From Rhynchopus euleeides (taxonomy: Eukaryota; Euglenozoa; Diplonemea; Diplonemida; Diplonemidae), in NCBI GenBank assembly GCA_963210315.1, contig OY723262.1, forward strand, positions 1,674,001 through 1,738,000: a stretch of 64,000 bases of DNA. Reading direction: 5' to 3'. Positions 62,358-64,000 of this stretch are shown one piece after another. Each line of letters opens with the position of its first letter. Position 1 is the stretch's first letter. The translations under genes were made by a program, and so were the position numbers. Under the pieces are notes generated by a model, which searched no databases, had not been told where the DNA came from, and saw only the letters and a program-made list of their open reading frames with translations.

Positions 62358-63369
62358 GTTCAGGGGAGCGGGGGGGGGGGGGTGTCTGTTTGTGTGTGAG
62401 GCTCACAGATGTATTTTATATCACCGGCTGTCCTTTAGTTTGCTGTTGAGCAGCACATACCCACAGTGTTCTATGATATTATGTTTTTGTCAGTTCGGCG
62501 TAGCCAACTGGGGAACTTTTCTGTGCCTTTAGCTGGATCTTGCGACCCCCACGCATACCACTTCATCAGACCGGGGGAGGAGGGGTAGTGCGCACAAAGA
62601 GTGGGGTCTGCGTTCCAACAAAACAACTTACGGCAGTAATTGGTTTGTTGTCTCGTTTTGCTGTCACTCCACAGCGGGGACACACACACAGTTTTGAGTT
62701 TTTTTTCTCTTTTTTATAAGATAAACCCTGGTCGTCCTGTGTGCCGCAGGGCTGTAGCCTGTCGACAACCAGAAGCGGAAAGGGGACACCACAGCGCCAT
62801 ACCGACTGCCCAAAAGACAACGGCATCACCCTACGTCCCAACGGCCTGAGGACTGGCGGTGCTCGAGGGGAAGCTGTGCCTGCAGGCACACCCCATTTCC
62901 CTACCCCCAATGTATAAAAGGCGAATCATATGCCCTTTTGTGCATTGCACGATGCAGTATTCGAGGTAACCGTTCGGCCGATACAAACGGTGGTCAGTCC
63001 CGTGTCTCCGACATTTCCTGGACAGGTGATACATACACTATCGGTGTGGCATGCCTGTGTTGTTTTTCCAGAGTCTTTGTTTGTGTTGTCCCGTGATCCT
63101 TAGGGGGGGAGGGGTTTATTTTTTTGCCTGCGTTCCAACAAGCCATGAGTAAGCAGTTCTTGATTTGTCGTCGCGGATATTATTTTTATTGCCGTACACT
63201 TTCCGATCCAAAAAAAAGCAGGCACGGGGGGGGGGGGGCGGATTCGGTTGATCAAAAGGCGTTTATCCAAAGCCATTTTGGAAAATTCTTGGAGAGACCC
63301 CCCCCCCCCCTCCCCTCGTCATATTTTTCCTTGACTAGCAGCAACAAGGAGCGGGACGAAGAAGCGAAG
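62358..63369. other. No recognisable gene
   Basis: G runs at 62370-62381 and 63228-63238; short frames only. Confidence 0.45.
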
Positions 63370-63500
63370 TTTTTCTACCATAAAATGCTTGGGATCGCGT
63401 TCCTTGTTTGCGCAAACGGTGCCTGCTGGGGCATCTGTGTGCATGAAACCGAATGCTGCCACAAGTATTTTTAGTGCGAAAAGCTAGCTGTTCTTCCAAA
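63370..63500 (-). repeat. Dispersed repeat, diverged inverted copy
   Basis: Related to 7163-7275 and 20812-20925 in reverse: GCGTTCCTTGTTTGCGCAAA, then GAATGCTGCCACAAGTATTT and GAAAAGCTAGCTGTTCTTCC. A further core (GGCTGTTGGCAGCGTGC) is at about 63827. Confidence 0.6.
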
Positions 63501-64000
63501 GAGAATTTGGGGCTTTGGGGGGGGGGGGGGGAGAGGGGCACCTTATACCATCAGCTGTTTTTTTTGTCGTTTCATCCCTCCACCCTTTCCGATTGGATGT
63601 TTGTGCGGTGGTAGGGCCATGCGCGGGGAGGTTTCACCCCTCTGCACAGCGAGCCCCGCCACACAGCCACAGAACGACAGGACGCGGCTGACATCGGACC
63701 CTCTCCCAAAAGAAAAATTGAAATGTAGGGGACCCATCACTCTCTGTCTCAAAGCTACGTCACTCCTCAGGTTGCGGCGCGCATTTTTTTTACACAAACA
63801 ATCTTGCTTGTGACAGTAAACAATAGGCTGTTGGCAGCGTGCAGTGCAACATACATAATTCCGGCAGGTTTTTCTGCTCTGTTCTACAAGCTTTCGAGCG
63901 AAGTCGAAGTCGAAATCGAAACAAAAAAATCCCCTGCCTTACACTCTCCCACCCACAGCGGACGTACTGCGATTCACCAAGCTACCCTGGAGGGGTTTGG

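Overview
The window looks like nuclear DNA of a eukaryotic microbe. The evidence is GT-AG introns with pyrimidine-rich acceptors, short exons whose reading frames join across introns, long gene-poor stretches, many 10-24 base C or G homopolymer runs, and dense eukaryotic transposable elements. There is no operon structure, rRNA or convincing tRNA. The overall style would suit an alveolate or other alga (a chromerid such as Chromera is my guess), but nothing in the sequence proves the taxon.

Layout. 1-24.4 kb is mostly intron-like or intergenic sequence. It holds a few small spliced genes of unknown function: an exon pair at 7961-8474, a ~99-aa single-membrane-span protein at 13841-14271, a 151-aa coiled protein with a C-terminal membrane anchor at 15427-15963, and a CCCH zinc-finger gene at 18728-19471. 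It also carries a Mutator-like element, a foldback element, a 41-bp satellite and TA-flanked MITEs. 24.46-28.67 kb is a DIRS-like tyrosine-recombinase retrotransposon on the minus strand, with inverted terminal repeats. 28.7-37.5 kb is poor in genes and rich in repeats. 37.5-50.05 kb is bounded by ~180-bp terminal inverted repeats. It contains a GC-rich LINE-type retrotransposon whose 2347-codon ORF combines two OTU-like protease domains, zinc fingers, a reverse transcriptase and a restriction-like endonuclease, then a second foldback copy, MITEs, palindromes and a minus-strand ORF with a helix-turn-helix. A hAT-like element sits exactly on its right end. 53.4-58.3 kb is a palindromic ATACATGTA-rich element into which two pogo-like transposons have jumped: one with an intact 740-aa transposase and one internal-deletion derivative. 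58.8-60.3 kb is a direct duplication in which one copy carries a TA-flanked MITE and the other keeps the empty site. 61.7-62.35 kb is a second copy, inverted, of the 4.75-kb Mutator-like element.

How the parts relate. Almost all recognisable coding capacity belongs to mobile elements: LINE, DIRS-like, pogo-like, and one unidentified large TIR element. Short non-autonomous families appear matched to them by terminal sequence. The CCGTATACG MITE resembles the pogo-like ends, and the foldback elements share a GGGGGGGTCA terminus and a C/G-run target with the 12.5-kb TIR element. Nesting gives a relative insertion order in several places.
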